Source of the DNA: Daucus carota subsp. sativus
Taxonomy: Eukaryota; Streptophyta; Magnoliopsida; Apiales; Apiaceae
NCBI RefSeq assembly: GCF_001625215.2
Contig: NC_030387.2
Span: forward strand, 29,287,606-29,351,605
DNA length: 64,000 nt
Direction: 5' to 3'
In this document: positions 33,601 to 43,679 of the stretch, in pieces
How the letters are laid out: every line of letters starts with the position of its first letter
Numbering within the stretch: the stretch's first letter is position 1
The notes under the pieces: model-generated
The model's input: the letters and a program-made list of their open reading frames with translations, nothing else
Databases searched by the model: none
Told to the model about the DNA's origin: nothing
Translations under genes and position numbers: made by a program

Positions 33601-34131
33601 GTTAACTAGAAATGATATATCATCATCTCTTCCGACAATCAGTGACTCGTCTTCAAAGGGCTGGGTGTAGCGTATCTCTCTGTGTTGCACAGTAGATCTC
33701 AAATGTTCAACTGGCTTAAGTCCAATATCAGTTGCCCATTTACAGATCTTGTCAAAGGAAGTATTCATATACTTGATCTTACGAGCCACTCTGAAACGAT
33801 ATAATAAGGTGTTTTTAGAAGGAACAAAGAAGTCTCTTACCTTATGACGATTCTCCACTTTTCTTCGTGCAACTTCATACTCAAGTCCATCCATAAAAGC
33901 ATCAGCTACCTGAGCCACCTCTTCAAGTTTGTTGAACCAAATTTTGGCAGTACACATGATTAAATTCTGGGTTTGAGCATCGTGCAAGAGAGCACCGATT
34001 AATTCAAATCTCTCACGCAGCGTCTCCAAATCTTCGTGAAGTTTCCAGACCTGAATCACTTGATTAGTTGCGAGTGAAACTAGCTTTCGGACCAGTCCAG
34101 CAGCAAGATCTCCTACAATTGCATCAGCCAT
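30700..34131 (-). CDS. CNL-D: intact CC-NB-ARC-LRR disease-resistance protein
   Basis: An intronless frame of 1143 aa from MADAIVGDLAAGL (ATG 34131). The open frame extends 42 codons further upstream, but that extension has no CNL homology and all relatives start at MADA/MAEA. Domains: Rx-type CC (~1-150), NB-ARC with GMGGQGKTT (194-202), LLVLDDVW (269-276), [27 protein letters not shown] and [10 protein letters not shown] (MHD ~486-488), then LRRs to [14 protein letters not shown]. No lesion was seen and every nucleotide-binding motif is canonical. It lies between NPF2 and CNL-E. It is the same length as CNL-A, whose changes against it concentrate by eye in LRR residues, as expected for a recognition surface. 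Confidence 0.95.
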   Translation of the reverse strand: MADAIVGDLAAGLVRKLVSLATNQVIQVWKLHEDLETLRERFELIGALLHDAQTQNLIMCTAKIWFNKLEEVAQVADAFMDGLEYEVARRKVENRHKVRDFFVPSKNTLLYRFRVARKIKYMNTSFDKICKWATDIGLKPVEHLRSTVQHREIRYTQPFEDESLIVGRDDDISFLVNMLCNPNDEGIQVNAILGMGGQGKTTLARMVYNRDAVIKMFPKRMWVTVSDDFDFMMILNQMVVSLTSSPSVLDNAEGLIKNLQEKLKGERFLLVLDDVWNEKPEEWDKLRNSLLGVGGARGSKIFVTTRKQEVTEAMQCSDPYLVKKLTEEDSWELFKQRAFLNGGVLETEAFVALGKTMVERCGGLPLAIKTLGSLLYSKKSEEEWLRIQNSEIWKSKGVLSSLRLSYDNLPYSSLKRCFAYCSIMPKDHDIYKDKLIQIWMALGFLPGDSTVLMEDIGNEYFEILLGNSLLQDVEEDKYGYITNCKMHDLVHDLALEVSSNYSTTVNPSHDVHTGSKATYVRLEGFKDVKQSMFKLRFDTVQALYVEATIFICVLPKLKYLRVLVINSFRNELPGLIGNLKHLKHLDISEMADFDTSSKLPNHLTRLYNLQTLRISWDHELPENICQLINLRHLVIDYSQKRYMFVGIERLTCLQTLPYFVVKKNQNCLVGQLGMLKNLRGTLELYGLSEVENIEEARKALLCEKSNLRHLLLNWRNNEDEREEGEYNDEGVLEGLEPHPNLKALKIKDFMGKKFASWIPMMTNMVTISVTDCSRCEGFPPLGHLPKLREIYIDKMENVKVIGNDLCGGLSPAQKAVTTAMYPSVTKLILGRLPKLEEWVEDVLSKGGKDQIVFPKLEKLQILDCPRLRNLNSCFPSLRELSIRNSESNMILETMYMHLSSLTSLELDDIRDGVGDSSSSSSCSNLESILKVLLKNNYLTLTSLDLRDCKGLQHLTLGVSLDSLSVYDCPNLVSINSVEGSAGLKSLYLIGLPSSVLDGISTQIQSSTLRFLRLGPFSDEFPWPFSSSLHSFPNLVWLSLRGMEMVKSIALFEQLQLSTFPALTELFICDFGGMKDLVLSIAKLPSLADLSIQNCKDLERVSLFDESHCLRFLRISECPILKERYRKESGPEWFKIQHIPIIRW

Positions 34132-35550
34132 TGTTCTAAATCTTTCTGGTTTCTTTAGAATGTTATCTTTAGCGAGGTGTGTTTGTGGTGATAGTTGTAA
34201 GCACAATTGGTTGAGATATATTGAAGTCTTCGTCAACTTTATGATGCCAAAGGACAATTGGTGATGGTTGTAAGGACAATTGGTTCACATGGATGGGGTC
34301 ATCTTATTGATTGTTCGCTGAGTCTAATTTAATTTTTTTGCAGAATTACAGATTTACTGGCATAGTAAATATGATTTCCTCTAAAATACTCTTTCCATTT
34401 CAAATTAGATGTTCACTCTCAAAAAATCACACAGGTTAAGAAAACTAAATGTTCACAAATTAAATTGCATTAAGTAATTATAATATTTGAAATGAGATTG
34501 ATATAAAAAATATAAATAAAATATATGTGAAGTAGAATTGACTTTAGAAATATGATTTTGCGTTGAAAGTTGAAGTGCTGCCTCGAAAATGGACATGTAA
34601 ATTGAAACGGAAAGAGTATTTGATTTGCTCCCTTTACTTGAGAAGATGTCCTCCTTGTCCTTGTGTATGCTTTTACATGCCCTTTTGAATATCAGGCATC
34701 GTGTTCTTCGAAAAAACATTCAAGTGTTATTTTGAAAAGAAAGAAGGGCAGGAATTTTGCTGGAACACTTTTTCTTCAGAAAGTGACATGTAGGGATGGA
34801 GGGAGTATCACAAACAATATTGGATTTGAATTTCATTTGTAATCCTAGACATTCAAATAGTAGTGTAAATTTGAGAATTTGAAATAACAACTCAAATCAT
34901 GTCATTTGAAATCCAACATTTCAAATGAAATACATGTTTTCAAACGCGATCAAAAGCTTATACAGGGAGAGACTGGAGCCTCAAGCAACAAGTAACATAG
35001 AGAAGTGAAAATTATCCCAGATTCACTAGCAAAGCTTCAATCTCTCTGGACGTTATTTGTCGGATGTTGTGGGAAGTCGGACAGTTTGTCTTGACAAATT
35101 AGAACGCAATCTATGCGCCAAATAAAGCCCAATCTCCGAGAGATGAGAGTTGGAAGAGGTGTGAGGCAAAATAGTTCAGATTTTAACACATTTTGGATAG
35201 AGACCGTGGGTTTATTCAAAATCTAAGGACTGAAAGCCTCCTGAAATTTCTGTATAAGATGATAAACTACCTTTTTGCTGCATAGATATATGGTTTGTCG
35301 AATCAGGAATGGAACGGTGACAGTAAAATTTTCACTAAACAGTCGCCTAAAAAACTTTTAAGGTAAACATCATAAGAACATGTCATTACATTCCTTCTGA
35401 ACCATTCTTACAGATAATAAGAGAACGTATGTTAAAGTACTTTTACAGATTATTTTTAGAATATGTTTAGTGCTGAACTTTTCTCTGCCACTCCCTGGAC
35501 TACAACTCCATCTTAGTTTAACAAAGAAATCTAACAGAGGGGGAGAGCTT
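34132..35550. other. CNL-D upstream region and spacer
   Basis: It contains the presumed CNL-D promoter and a Stowaway-like MITE (34389-34616). A further GGGATGGAGGGAGTA terminus lies at about 34793-34807 and may be the far end of another, eroded MITE. The rest holds only short frames without recognised domains. Confidence 0.5.
34389..34616. repeat. Stowaway-like MITE, 228 bp
   Basis: Ends CTCTTTCCATTTCAA and TTGAAACGGAAAGAG are inverted copies, flanked by TA on both sides (34387-34388 and 34617-34618), as for Tc1/mariner elements. It lies ~260 bp upstream of the CNL-D start, within its probable promoter. Confidence 0.75.
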
Positions 35551-37825
35551 TCAGTGCTTCCAAATCAATTCATGCCCGATCTGTATGCGAGGAATATGTT
35601 GTATCTTGAACCATTCGGGCCCACTCTCCCTCCTGCATCTTTCTTCTAGAATAGTACATTGAAATATTTTCAGGTATTGTAGGCTATGTGACTCATGAAA
35701 CGTAGGCAAACTCTTCAAATTATTACAATTCCAAATACGTAACCGCTCAAGAGATGGAAGGTTTGCCAGTGATTCTGGAAGAGCTTCACTCCTTCGAAAT
35801 CATTTATGTACAACAGAGTCAATGCAGGGAACATAGAGGAGAGACGATCATCGAGCTCCCCATTCAGAAGTATTGACCTTACCTTCTTCCAACCGTACAG
35901 GGTCAGTGAGGTCAGTTTAGGAAACAAAATTACAGATGAGAAGGAGGGCCAGGGAAATTCGTTTAGTTCATCCGAGAAGGGACCTAATATCATCTTTTCA
36001 AGTCTTGACCTTGTACTAGGGACAGATACTAATTCTGAAAGAGAGGGGCATCTCACAATAATAAGATATTTTAGGGCACCTTCAACTACATTAATGCTAG
36101 TTAGATTAAGGCAATCACTCACTTCTAGTTCCTCAAGAACTATACCAATGGTCAGAAATTTCAAGCCCGGGCAGTTATCTAGGTTCAAAGTTTTCGAAGA
36201 CAAAGAATTGGTTTCCAAGAGCTCGTCAATTAGATAGTACACATTTGATGGAGAGCCTCCATTTCTGTCCCTGATACTCCTCAGCCGTAGATTCACTAGA
36301 GAGCTAATCTTCCTGCTCATTGTTTCTAGGATCTTGCTACTGTCCAGATTTGTGATAACCAACTCCCTAAGTTTAGAAAATAAAAACAGGGTATTTGGAA
36401 TCATTCTCAACTTTGAACAACGCTCAATTTTCAGTACCTCAAGTTTTGGAAATACTGGCACCATATTTTGGTCTTCATTGCCAGTGGAGATATTTGGTCT
36501 TCATCGCCAGTGGAAACGAGTGTTGTTAATGATGGATACATCGTTGCAACTGTTTTTACAGACCCCCTGTAACTCAAACCACTACTAGTGCTAGCTAGAC
36601 CTCCACAGAAATCTCTCCCGATAACTTTGAGATTGTGCATTCCAAATATTACAATCTCCCTCAGTTTAGGAAGGTGACTCAATGGTGGCAATGCATCACA
36701 ATTGTTACAATCTTTCAATGTGATTTTCACCAAGTTCATCATCATTGTAATCCATGATGCAAATTTCCGTCCCTTAAAGGAGACAACTGACAGTTCTTTC
36801 AAATATGTGTGAGGTCTTAATCCTTCAATCACATCCTCGTTGTTGTATTCTTTACCTTTCCTTTCATCTTCGTTGTTGCTCCAGTCTAAGGGTAAACACT
36901 GAATGTTAGATTTTTCACAAAGCTTTGCTTTACTTGTTTCTTCCATATTTGACACATCACTAAGACCATAGAGATCAAGTGTACCACCAAGATTTTTAAG
37001 CCCTTCCGATTGGCTAAGGAGACAATTTCGTTTTCTACTGACAACAAAATGAGGAAGTGTTTGAAGACAAGTCAATCTTTGTATCCCAATAAACATGTAT
37101 CTTGTGGATAACTCTTCTGCATATTTCTTCTGAACAACAAGATGCCTCAAGTTAATAAGGTTGCAGACCTTCTCTGGAAGCTCATTTAGAGCCCAAATTC
37201 TCAAAGTTTGCAAGTTATAGAGTTTCGTGATGTAATTTGGCAATTTATAGCTCTTGAATCCGACAGAACTTGAGATATCAAGATGTTTAAGGAATTTCAT
37301 ATTCCCCATTGAACTTGGCAACTCTTTATAATGTGAGTTCAAAACCAACACTCTCAGTTGCTTTAGGCTGGGTAACACGACACCGAGTACACAAGCCTGT
37401 GCATACAGTGCTTGTATAGAATTGAAGTACACCGTAGAAATCTTGTCAAAGGATTTATGAATAGTCTTGATCTTATTAGCCACCTTAAAACGATTTAATA
37501 TGTTGTTTTTAGAAGGAACAAAGAAGTCCCTTACCCTGTGATGATTTTCCACCTTTTGTCGAATAATTTCATAAGCAAGTTGATCCATAAAAACATCAGC
37601 CACATGTGCCACAGCTTTGAGTTTGCTGAACCAGGTTTGGACAGAAGACATATCTAGTTTCTTGGTATAAGTATCGGACAGGAGAGCATCGATAGATTCC
37701 AGCCTTTCGCGCAGTGTCAACAGATCTTCAGAAAGATTCCAGGCCTGAATAACTTTTTCAGTAGCAAGTGAAATAAGCTTGCGAACCAGTCCGCTGGCTA
37801 GATCAGCTACAAATGCATCAGCCAT
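35551..37825 (-). pseudogene. CNL-E: CC-LRR fusion lacking NB-ARC
   Basis: The gene starts MADAFVADLASGL (ATG 37825) and reads a full CC to KTIHKSFDKIS (~residue 134). It then passes in frame into LRR sequence TVYFNSIQALYAQ at about 37432, with the whole NB-ARC gone. This gives a 464-codon CC-LRR frame ending at 36431. A ~26-bp tandem duplication (36467-36492 and 36493-36518) breaks frame there. A second LRR frame covers 35715-36464, and a further indel near 35783 precedes the terminal PEWFKIQ-IPRIQIGHE-like tail, with the stop at 35551. It cannot bind nucleotide, so any product would not be a conventional receptor. Sister to CNL-C and CNL-H and paired with NPF3. Confidence 0.85.
36467..36518. 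repeat. 26-bp tandem duplication in CNL-E
   Basis: Two adjacent copies of tttggtcttcattgccagtg plus six bases, differing at about three positions. 26 is not a multiple of 3, so the reading frame shifts. Confidence 0.85.
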
Positions 37826-38532
37826 CCTTCTATCAATTTCAGTTACCTGATTATATCATGAATATTTACATGTAAAAAGATTAGTATTTGGGTAGTAATG
37901 GTGTCTTCTTCAACTTTGGGCTATCAAAAGTCAGATGTAATATTATTATTGAATTCTTTATGCCCTCTTTGTCACAACTTTGAGCTACCAAGTGGTGAGT
38001 TGAATAGAAATTTATCAAGTGGGGAAAGCTGAGGGCAAAGAAAGCCAATCCAGCTAAAAGTCAATAGCCTCCTAGAAGATGGCATCTTTACTCTTTACAT
38101 GCCAGGTGAGAATCTTGATCGACTAAATCTATATTTATATTCATTTATTTTATCGAATTTAGATTAGATTAATACTGGATTTTTTACGGGCCGATCCGAA
38201 TCCGTTGGAGACGGAGATCTCGAACTCCACTCTGTATGATTTATTTTATTTTAAAGAAAATTGAGTAGTTATAAAATTATAAAAGACCATTTATCGTTTA
38301 CAATTGAACAAAACTTAAACCAAAAATATTTAAAAAGAAAAATAATAAATGTAAATTGATGGTCAATATAGATTCGAGAATATAAATGAAAAAAAGCATG
38401 AAAATTGAGAATGTAAAATCTCTGATGAGACTATTTTGGAGCAAGTCTATTGTCCTAATATAAAAAAATGCTTGATACCCAGACGACAGAAAACTTAGTT
38501 TCTCTTATTTTTATCTGTCGAAAAAGTACTTA
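37826..38532. other. CNL-E upstream and NPF3 downstream flank
   Basis: It is nearly the same as 25865-26546 but without the Tourist-like MITE, so it shows the empty insertion site. No gene was seen. Confidence 0.6.
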
Positions 38533-40715
38533 CTACATTATTACATCTTTGAAGAAAGCATTTGTATCAGAAGTATCCTTGACATTTTCCAACTCTATTG
38601 TAGCATCATCTTGTTCTTTGTTGTAAACAAAAAGGTTTGCAGCCAGAAGAAAAAACAAGAGGTTAATAAAGCTCAAAACAGCATAAAATGTGTAGAAATA
38701 GTCCAAGCGAGACACATTCAAGTTGTCCAAAAAATCCAGCCCTTGTGACCATCCCTCTTAGTGAAATCAGACACAGTTGTTAGAATAAAACTGCTTAGAA
38801 AATTCCCCATACTCAAGCTAGTTGTATAATAGGCTGTGCCGAAGCTTTTCATACTTTTCGGAGCTTGATCATAGAAGAATTCAAGTCTCCCCACCTCCCA
38901 AAATGTATCAGCCACCCCCATCAGGGCATATTGAGGAAGTAATATGAATATGCTGAGCGGAACAATTTGATTTTTCTTTGTAATGCCATGATCTTCAATC
39001 ACATTTAATCGCTTCCGTTCACAAACTGAAGCAATGATCATGATGATGACATGCATTACTAGGCCTATTCCCATTCTTTGCAGCATTGGGATCCCTCTTG
39101 GATTTTTGGTGTAGCTTCGAAGCGTGGGAACCAGGAATTTATCATAGATCACAACAGTGATCAGCATAAAGATTGTTATGAATGCTACAAGAGATGCCGG
39201 GGGAATACTGAAATGAGGACCTATGCTTCTAACAAGAGTGGTACCTTGCTTGATGAAGAGTGTGTGTCCTTGAGCTATCAGGGTGCTAGGTAAGAATGAT
39301 ACTAATAAGATTGGCACCATTTTTACCATTTGTTTTGTTTCTTCAACTTCAGTCACTGTGCACAGCATCCAGTGAGGGCTCCGTCCATCCACAACAGCTG
39401 CTTTATCTAGTATTCTGTGTAAAAGCAAATGATAGCTAAAACTTAAAAGTCGTACTTAGTGCACAAGACTCCGGTGTCAAAAGTAAAAAAGGAAACAGAG
39501 GACTATAAACCTCTTCTTTGATGAATAAGAAATACGACCTTAGTAAAGGAGAGTGTTCAATTCTATACTTTCCAGGTTTGGAATATTCATCCAAATTCAA
39601 CTCATGTAGTTCTTTTGGATCATCCGGGACAACCAACTTCCATTTTCTAATAGTGGCTATAAGAACTCTAGCCATCTTGGTCAATGGGCTTCCAGATGCA
39701 GGTTGGTGCCTATAATAAGGTGAGCCTGCTAGAAACACCAATATTGATAAAAAGAGTCCGATTGTTGGAAGACCATATCCAAGTCCCCAGCCTGCATGAT
39801 CTTGTATATAGACTAGGAAAGTGCTGGCAAAAAGTGTGCCGAAGAAGATACTAAAGACCCACCAATTAAAGAATGATATCTTCTGGGTTTTTTCGGTTGG
39901 CTCAAATTCATCAAATTGATCTGCACCCATCGTTGAGATGTTGGGCTTTGTCCCTCCAGTTCCGAGTGCAATTATGTACAATGCACAGTAGAAAATACCC
40001 ACTTGAAAAGGTGAAGCTTGCTTGTTACAGTCCACGTCTGTTATACTGTCACCGCATGATGGTGGCCGGAGAGATTTTAATGAAACTACTAGTGTCAGCA
40101 AGGACATGCCCTGTTACACAACAAATATTTGAGCCCAGGCAAAGCAATCAAAACGTATACGTGAAACTTGCAAGCAATTTTATGTTTTCATACCCCAAGA
40201 TAGATGAAGGCTGAAATGATGAAAGTCCAGTAACGGCCAAGATGAGCATCCGCGATGTAGGCACCTAGAATGGGTGTCAGCCAGACAGTGCCAACCCAGT
40301 TGGTGACATTGTTTGAAGACTTCACGGTGCCTTCATGTAATTTTCTTGTGAGATATAGCACTAGATTTGTTGATATTCCATAAAATGCCATCCTCTCAAA
40401 TGCTTCATACCCTTCAAAATCATTCATTATACGAAATAAATTAGAATATCAAGCTGAAACTATGTTCTTCACCTTAATACAAAATAGTACATGAGTTGAA
40501 TGTGGTAAATGTTCCATTGGATGATATCAGAATTATCAAAAGAAGCAATAGAATCTTGTTGACATACCTACAATGAAGGAGGTTGCTCTCCATCTCCCTG
40601 TGTTTGATCTTAACACAGGATTACCCTTGAGGTCAACTGTTCCATCTTTGGTGTACTCATCATCCCCTCTCGTCTTGCCATTCTCTTCGACTACTCTTTC
40701 CATTGTCATTGTCAT
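38533..40715 (-). pseudogene. NPF3: NPF5/PTR3-like transporter with late frameshift
   Basis: Exons 40715-40568, 40411-40194, 40110-39539 and 39414-38533 match NPF2 in size and splice sites. The exon 3 donor is the regular AAG|GT. The EXXER motif, GTGGTKPN block and TEVEETKQM are kept. Two extra A's in the A run at about 38729-38734 shift frame after GHKGWI. The product then ends FWTT (stop at 38718, ~544 aa) and loses the last ~65 residues, including the final membrane helix and cytosolic tail. It is likely non-functional or altered unless the tail is dispensable. The upstream homology to NPF2 stops ~215 bp before the ATG, replaced by a CNL fragment, so most of the ancestral promoter is lost. 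Confidence 0.8.
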
Positions 40716-40937
40716 CTCCCTGTGTTTGATCTGAACACAGTTGAACGTGCAGCTCGAGTTTATACTAGACAACCTCTGTCTACCTGCATATACAGTTAGC
40801 TACAAATGAAATGGTGGATAATAATTGAATCACTAACAGTCTAACACTGAAGTCAGTTTTTATATCTGAAATTCAACCCTTTTCTTATCTAAAATATTCA
40901 TGCTGGTAAAAGAACAAATACAAGTGTCCAGTATCTG

Positions 40938-41466
40938 GGAGAGCTTTCAGTGCTTCCAAATCAATTCATGCCCGATCTGCATGCGAGGAATATGTTGTAT
41001 CTTAAACCATTCTGGCCCACTCTCCCTCCTGCATCTTTCTTCTAGAATAGTACATTGAAATATTTTCAGGTACTGAAGGCTATGTGACTCGTGAAACGTA
41101 GGCAAACTCTTCAAATTATTACAATTCCAAATACGTAACCGCTCAAGAGATGGAAGCTTTGCCAGTGATTCTGGAAGAGATTTCACTCCTTCGAAATCAT
41201 TTATGTACAACAGAGTCAATGCAGGGAACGTAGAGTAGAGACGATCATCAAGCTCCCCATCCAGAAGTATTGACCTAACCTTCTTCCGACCGAACAGGGT
41301 CAGTGAGGTCAGTTTAGGAAACCAAATTACAGAAGAGAAGGAGGGCCATGGAAATTCGTTTAGTTCATCCGAGAAGGGACCTAATATCATCTTTTCAAGT
41401 CTTGACCTTGTACCAGGGACAAATACTAATTCTGAAAGAGAGGGGCATCTCACAATAATAAGATAC
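40938..41466 (-). pseudogene. CNL-E' LRR tail fragment
   Basis: A 168-residue open stretch equal to the last part of CNL-E (VRCPSLSELVFVPGTRSRLE through [20 protein letters not shown]), with a stop at 40947. Here the tail is open, whereas in CNL-E it is shifted, so this copy keeps the older state. Its lower edge joins the NPF3 upstream region at about 40931-40938 with a few unmatched bases. Its upper edge stops at about 41466 in unrelated AT-rich DNA. It is a duplicated, truncated gene end. Confidence 0.85.
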
Positions 41467-41879
41467 TAGTATGTTTGCCTGCTCCGGGCATTCTAAATTA
41501 ATATTTTTTTAAAAAATATGTTTGCTTAAATTTGTATTTGATTAGAATTGAGATTTTTTGTTTGTGGATGAAAATTATTTTATATTTGTTTTTTCTATTT
41601 CTTGTTTAAATCTAAATTAAATTCTAAGCTGAAAAATATCTGATAATAGAGATAATCTCGTTCTTTCAATTTTTGGTACGATATGTTTGTCCCAAATATA
41701 TATAACTATAAATTTAATTTATTGAACTTAAATATTACAGAAAATAGTATAGACATTTGTATTGTATTTTAAAATTAGTAATGCAAGACCCAAATATTAG
41801 TTGTTTTTCATTATAAAATAAAAAATGAGTTGTTTTAAAAATTTGAAACTAGCCATCAATATCTATGCCAAAAATCACA
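41467..41879. other. AT-rich spacer
   Basis: No gene or clear repeat was recognised between the CNL-E' tail and the glutamate decarboxylase pieces. Confidence 0.45.
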
Positions 41880-42156
41880 ATGAATTCTCTCCGAAAAATC
41901 ATAGCCTACACAATGAATTCGAAGTCTCAGACATGTTAAGGCGTTATGGTTGGATTGTGCCAGCTTACACCATGCCTCCTGATGCCCAACATGTTACTGT
42001 GCTTCGTGTAGTTATCCGCGAGGACTTTTCAAAAACTCTGACTGAACGCCTGGTTACAAATATCAAGCAGGTCCTCGAGGAGCTTGACACACTCCCAAGT
42101 AAGGTGACACAGAAGTTGACAACTGAGGTGGACAACGGCAAGGCTGTGAAGAAAAG
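41880..42156 (+). pseudogene. GAD: Glutamate decarboxylase C-terminal piece
   Basis: The plus frame reads [20 protein letters not shown], then [20 protein letters not shown] and ...[12 protein letters not shown]. This is the C-terminal part of plant glutamate decarboxylase, the PLP enzyme that makes GABA. It stops after KAVKKS, before the calmodulin-binding tail. It is ~90 codons long and has no catalytic lysine region. It butts tail-to-tail against an oppositely oriented central GAD piece at 42156/42157. It is a dead fragment; the parent gene must be elsewhere. Confidence 0.88.
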
Positions 42157-42536
42157 CTGAAGTCCCATTCCAGTTCCAGGTAAAGAAATGGGGCAATGAA
42201 CCCACCGCTAGCAGCGTGCACATGAATTGGTGTATCCCATCTATCAAAAGAAATGAAATAGATAAAAGATGGTCCTATAATCCAGCAACTCATCAAATGA
42301 TATGTATTAATGAGCAAGACAGTGGATTACCCAGTTTCTGCATTTTTCTTAACCAAGAGGTCATTTAAGAGCTAACATCTTCAAATTCTCCATTAAGAGT
42401 GGATCCTAGAATAGCTGCAACACAAATGGTGTTCTCATCCACCATTTCTGCAGCCTTTTCAGGGTCCATCACATAGTAGCTGTCTCTCAACTTGACCTCC
42501 TTCAGCTCCACTTCAAATTACCTTGCAAAAATGGTG
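42157..42536 (-). pseudogene. GAD: Glutamate decarboxylase central piece, inverted
   Basis: The minus strand reads [20 protein letters not shown], then [20 protein letters not shown] and LNGEFEDV; after a lost base it continues [15 protein letters not shown]. It then crosses a proper GT-AG intron (42330-42241) to [18 protein letters not shown] ending EWDF. This is the central part of plant GAD. It carries a stop (TAA for the Tyr of RYFEVE, near 42524), a one-base loss near 42361, and HVHAASGG in place of the family HVDAASGG, so the PLP-site Asp is changed. The retained intron shows it came from genomic DNA, not from a retrocopy. Confidence 0.87.
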
Positions 42537-43499
42537 GATTAATTTCTTGTTTAATACATGGATCTAGTCAATCTGGATTATTGACATACATTGAACCCGG
42601 TCCATTTGAATGATTATAAACCAAAAAAAAAGTAAATCAACTTGATGAAGTCTAAATGAGGCAAACCTAAATGTACTCCAATGAAACCAGATCATGCATT
42701 GAGTGAAAATTGATGGAACACGTGAAATTAATTCATGTTAATCAGAAGAAGTAAAACATAATCTAGGACTTTATATAAAAAGCTATAGAAATTAAGATCA
42801 ATAGGCTTGTTCTGTAAGATCTCATAAGATCCTCTACATTTTCCCCATTTCAAAAGATTATAATTCATTTGATTGCTTATTATTTCCGACACTAAAACAC
42901 CAAAGCTACTTTCACCAGGCTAGATAGAAAATTTGAAACTTTGCATACCGATAGAGTCATTTACGTAAATTCAACATGTTTAATGTGTTGAAGAATTCCA
43001 AGCCTGAAAGAACACAACACGATCAAATGTGATTATTCTTTAAGCATTAATATCTAAGTAGACCTTAAAATCCCAAACTTTGCCGTATCAATATCCTATA
43101 TCAGGGGCAGAGCCACTTGGATCCCTGGTACTCCATGGCTACCCTGTATCAAGGGCGGAGCTACATGGAGCCGTATATAGAGTTTCTATGTTATTTGTTT
43201 TGGTAAAATTAGTTAGTTGATCTTTGAGAAGCAAAAAAGATGAGAGTTGCAACTGTATCAAAAAAGCAGATGAAAGATTGATTATTAATATAGGAATATA
43301 TATTTTGTTCAGTACAGATCTCATGATTGTACGACTGAAAGGAAAAGACACGGGCAACTTAATTCATGAATTAAAGGTATATGCATTCATTATGTTAAAA
43401 ATACTTCCTTTGATTGTCTGTGCCATTTTTTACTATCAAATAGAGCAGTTTTCATGTTATAACAGTTTCAACAGAAGTTTTTACCTGCACAATAGCTGG
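42537..43499. other. Spacer, no gene recognised
   Basis: Short frames at 43139-43502 lack recognised domains. The phrase 'atcaggggcagagccacttgg' (43100) is echoed by 'atcaagggcggagctacatgg' (43148), a short direct repeat resembling the ends of some plant repeats. Confidence 0.4.
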
Positions 43500-43590
43500 T
43501 GAAGACACGTTACCTTCCTTTATCGCCGCTAATTTTAGCAACTCTCCGCACATATTATGAGGACCATCAGATCTGTCTATGCAACTGTAA
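43500..43590 (-). pseudogene. Possible orphan exon fragment
   Basis: The minus strand reads CIDRSDGPHNMCGELLKLAA then IKEGNVSSPAIVQ, and is followed by a good GT donor (CAG|GTAAAA) near 43485. Composition is coding-like but the family was not recognised. It may belong to the same scrambled block as the GAD and bHLH pieces. Confidence 0.3.
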
Positions 43591-43679
43591 AAATGTATTA
43601 TAGAATAATCAGAATATGTGTGATCCGTAGGGCCAGTGGTTCCATTAAAAATCTATAGTCATAGTAGATGCTACCTGCA

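Noticed and set aside
34132-34257. A 42-codon N-terminal extension of CNL-D
   Set aside because: No homology to CNL CC domains; all relatives start at MADA/MAEA, and the upstream region is shared 5' flank.
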